From positions 1-38,805 of the forward strand of contig JAPOXB010000054.1 of assembly GCA_026707335.1 (NCBI GenBank): DNA of 38,805 nt. The letters run 5' to 3'. Source of the DNA: Chloroflexota bacterium (GTDB lineage Bacteria > Chloroflexota > Dehalococcoidia > Bin125). This document shows, in pieces, positions 37,338 to 38,805 of the stretch; the first letter of the stretch is position 1, and every line of letters starts with the position of its first letter. The notes below the pieces were generated by a model. The model ran no database searches and was not told the DNA's origin. It worked only from the letters and a program-made list of their open reading frames with translations. Made by a program: the position numbers and the translations under genes.

Positions 37338-37384
37338 AGGGCCGCGCCGGGCGACGGCCGGGCGCGCCGCCGGGGAGGGACGCC

Positions 37385-37858
37385 ATGCCGACCAAGGAGG
37401 GCTTCGGCCGCTACCTGGAGGACTTCCGCGTGGGCGAACTGATCGAGCACTGGCCGGGCCGCACCATCACCGAGGCCGACGATGTGCTCTTCTGCATGCT
37501 GACGATGAACCACCACCCGCTGCACTCCGACGCGAAGTACGCCGCCGACACGCAGTTCGGGCAGCGCATCGTCGCCGGGCCGCTGGTCTACAGCCTCGTC
37601 TTCGGCATGACGGTGCCCGTCGTCAGCGGCAAGGCGATCGCCAACCTGGCGACGTCGGAGATGCGCCATCTGGCGCCCGTCTTCCACGGCGACACGCTCT
37701 ACGCCCGCACGGAGGTGCTCGCCGTGCGGGACTCGAAGAGCCAGCCCGACCGCGGCATCGTCACCGTCAAGACCGAGGGCGTCAACCAGAAGGGCGCCGT
37801 GGTCCTGGAGTTCCAGCGCGCCGTCATGCTGCCCAAGCGGTCGGCGGCGGCGGAGTAG
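37385..37858 (+). CDS. MaoC-like (R)-specific enoyl-CoA hydratase
   Basis: 157 aa hot-dog-fold protein. ITEADDVLFCMLTMNHHPLH then SDAKYAADTQFG carries the hydratase dyad region (D32/33, N42, H47) in the arrangement seen in mesaconyl-CoA and itaconyl-CoA hydratase-type MaoC proteins. It adds water to an enoyl-CoA. A strong GGGAGGG site precedes ATG 37385. Third gene of the CitE-dehydrogenase-MaoC operon; hydrating the dehydrogenase product would give the substrate for the lyase. Confidence 0.9.
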   Translation: MPTKEGFGRYLEDFRVGELIEHWPGRTITEADDVLFCMLTMNHHPLHSDAKYAADTQFGQRIVAGPLVYSLVFGMTVPVVSGKAIANLATSEMRHLAPVFHGDTLYARTEVLAVRDSKSQPDRGIVTVKTEGVNQKGAVVLEFQRAVMLPKRSAAAE

Positions 37859-37894
37859 TCCGTCACCCCAACGCGGGCCCGACTCGGTGGTGCT

Positions 37895-38530
37895 ATGGGA
37901 CGTGTCTACATCTACGGAGACGAGTCGGGCGACTTCCGCTTCGATCAGGACCCCTCCGCGTCGACCTACTTCCTGGTGGCGACAGTTACGACGCGGACGA
38001 ACGCGGTTGCTCACGCGCTACTCGACCTTCAGCAGGACCTGCTGCACGAGGGCTTCCCGGTCGGGGCCGGCTTTCATGCCTACAACGATGACCACCCTGT
38101 TCGAACGAGGGTCTTCGAGACCCTCGCGCGCCACGACTTCCGCATTGACGCCACGATTCTCAGGAAAGATCGTGCTCACGAACACATTCGCGGCGACAAC
38201 CTTCGTTTGTGGAAGCTGACTTGGTACTTCCACCTGAACTTCCTCGTGCCACGGGCGCAGCGCGGCTCCGATTCGCTGCTCGTGTCAGCGGCGGCGCTGA
38301 GCACGAAGATGTCGAGGAAGGACGCGCGCGCCGCAATCGAAGACATCGTGGCGCAAGTCCGGGTGGGTCCGGCCGTCGCCGCACTGCCCCCGGCTTCGTC
38401 GAGTTATGGCCTGCAGGCCGCCGACTATTGCGCCTGGGCGATCCAGCGGAAGTGGCAGAGCGAGAAGGACGACTACTACCGGCTGATCAAGTCGAAGATC
38501 AAGAGCGAGTTCGCGATGTTTGGGAAGTAG
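37895..38530 (+). CDS. DUF3800 domain protein (second copy)
   Basis: 211 aa. RVYIYGDESGDFRF gives the DUF3800 opening motif (D-E-S-G-D), and GLQAADYCAWAIQRKW gives the closing AD motif; YYRLIKSKIKSE is typical of the C-terminus. RNase H-like fold and nuclease activity are only predicted for the family. It is a different subtype from the copy at 34036, and shorter. Composition is again less GC-rich than the neighbouring MaoC gene. It starts 36 bases after the MaoC stop, but there is no sign of functional linkage. Confidence 0.85.
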   Translation: MGRVYIYGDESGDFRFDQDPSASTYFLVATVTTRTNAVAHALLDLQQDLLHEGFPVGAGFHAYNDDHPVRTRVFETLARHDFRIDATILRKDRAHEHIRGDNLRLWKLTWYFHLNFLVPRAQRGSDSLLVSAAALSTKMSRKDARAAIEDIVAQVRVGPAVAALPPASSSYGLQAADYCAWAIQRKWQSEKDDYYRLIKSKIKSEFAMFGK

Positions 38531-38709
38531 GCGGAGCGGCTATCCCTAGGGGAAGGGCACCCATGGCACCCGTTTCGCCGCCCCTGTTCAACCATCCTCA
38601 GTTTGACATGGTGGAGATGTCCTGTCGACCTACTGCGCGGCACTCGCCGCCGCGACGGCCTCCGCGATCGCCCGGTCGGCCCAGCCCCGCACCTCCGGCG
38701 CGCCCGCCG

Positions 38710-38805
38710 CTAGCGGATGTTGCGCAGGCGCGGGTCGAAGGCGTCGCGGACGCCGTCGCCGACGAAGTTGAAGGCCATCACGAGCAGGATGATCGCGATC
38801 GCCGG
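38710..38805 (-). CDS. peptide/nickel ABC transporter permease, C-terminal fragment (DppC-like)
   Basis: Minus-strand frame entering from the right edge and ending in TAG at 38712-38710. The last 31 residues include [19 protein letters not shown]-like sequence (reading [17 protein letters not shown]) and [11 protein letters not shown], the conserved C-terminal end of DppC/OppC-type permeases: a final membrane helix followed by GDxxRDxxDPRLR. Partial because the window ends. Confidence 0.85.
   Translation of the reverse strand, partial: PAIAIILLVMAFNFVGDGVRDAFDPRLRNIR

Noticed and set aside
34036-38530. DUF3800 genes as transposases of an insertion sequence
   Set aside because: No terminal inverted repeats with target duplications could be found around either gene, and the DUF3800 motifs are not those of a known transposase.
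38630-38709. GC-rich minus-strand stretch of 26 codons ending in TAG after the permease stop
   Set aside because: Codon composition is coding-like (WADRAIAEAVAAAS), but there is no ATG and only a GTG inside it, no ribosome binding site, and the permease already ends at its normal C-terminus. It may be a remnant, but it cannot be supported as a gene.

Overview
The window is a very GC-rich (by eye about 70% G+C) bacterial chromosomal segment with densely packed genes. No rRNA, tRNA, CRISPR array or insertion sequence is visible. Several features fit Chloroflexota, perhaps Dehalococcoidia or a relative: hrcA-grpE-dnaK-dnaJ behind a CIRCE operator, a small TalC-type transaldolase, MoxR/DUF58/DUF3488-transglutaminase clusters, and CitE/acyl-CoA dehydrogenase/MaoC genes. 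This placement is an inference. Many promoters carry a TGCTAnCCT-like extended -10, and several start codons sit where the transcript should begin, so leaderless or near-leaderless transcripts seem common.

Layout. Bases 1-302 hold low-complexity sequence and a palindromic intergenic repeat. dnaE (303-3992) follows. A five-gene plus-strand operon (4083-9903) encodes MoxR, DUF58, a BatD-like protein, BatA and a BatB-BatC fusion. It meets, tail to tail with a 10-base gap, a minus-strand operon (14800-9914) of MoxR, DUF58 and a membrane transglutaminase-fold protein. Next are two paralogous M23 peptidase lipoproteins, one Sec-type and one with a twin-arginine signal (14938-17288). The minus-strand heat-shock operon hrcA-grpE-dnaK-dnaJ-prmA-rsmE spans 23835-17317. 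Divergent from it are a ketosynthase-fold gene and a metallo-beta-lactamase-fold gene (24016-25911). A minus-strand block (31653-25948) carries a hypothetical protein, a ubiquitin-like protein, pyrG, a DUF2269-like membrane protein, transaldolase and rho. An M16 peptidase and a degenerate CitE-like gene run the other way (31725-33738). The right end has a CitE lyase, acyl-CoA dehydrogenase and MaoC hydratase operon (35218-37858), flanked on both sides by DUF3800 genes with atypical composition. The C-terminus of a peptide ABC permease runs off the edge.

The most interesting theme is enzyme folds that appear to have lost catalytic residues: a transglutaminase (Cys and His columns both Tyr), a ketosynthase (Cys to Ala, His to Ala, His to Tyr) co-transcribed with a metallo-beta-lactamase lacking most of HxHxDH, and a CitE paralogue lacking its acidic and Lys residues. 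Other points are an internal lipobox in the BatB-BatC fusion, an in-frame TGA in the 5' part of a DUF3800 gene, a hairpin over the rho start codon, a ubiquitin-like protein with a tail after Gly-Gly, and a CitE/acyl-CoA dehydrogenase/MaoC trio that matches C5-dicarboxyl-CoA chemistry. All residue assignments come from reading motifs by eye, not from computed alignments.
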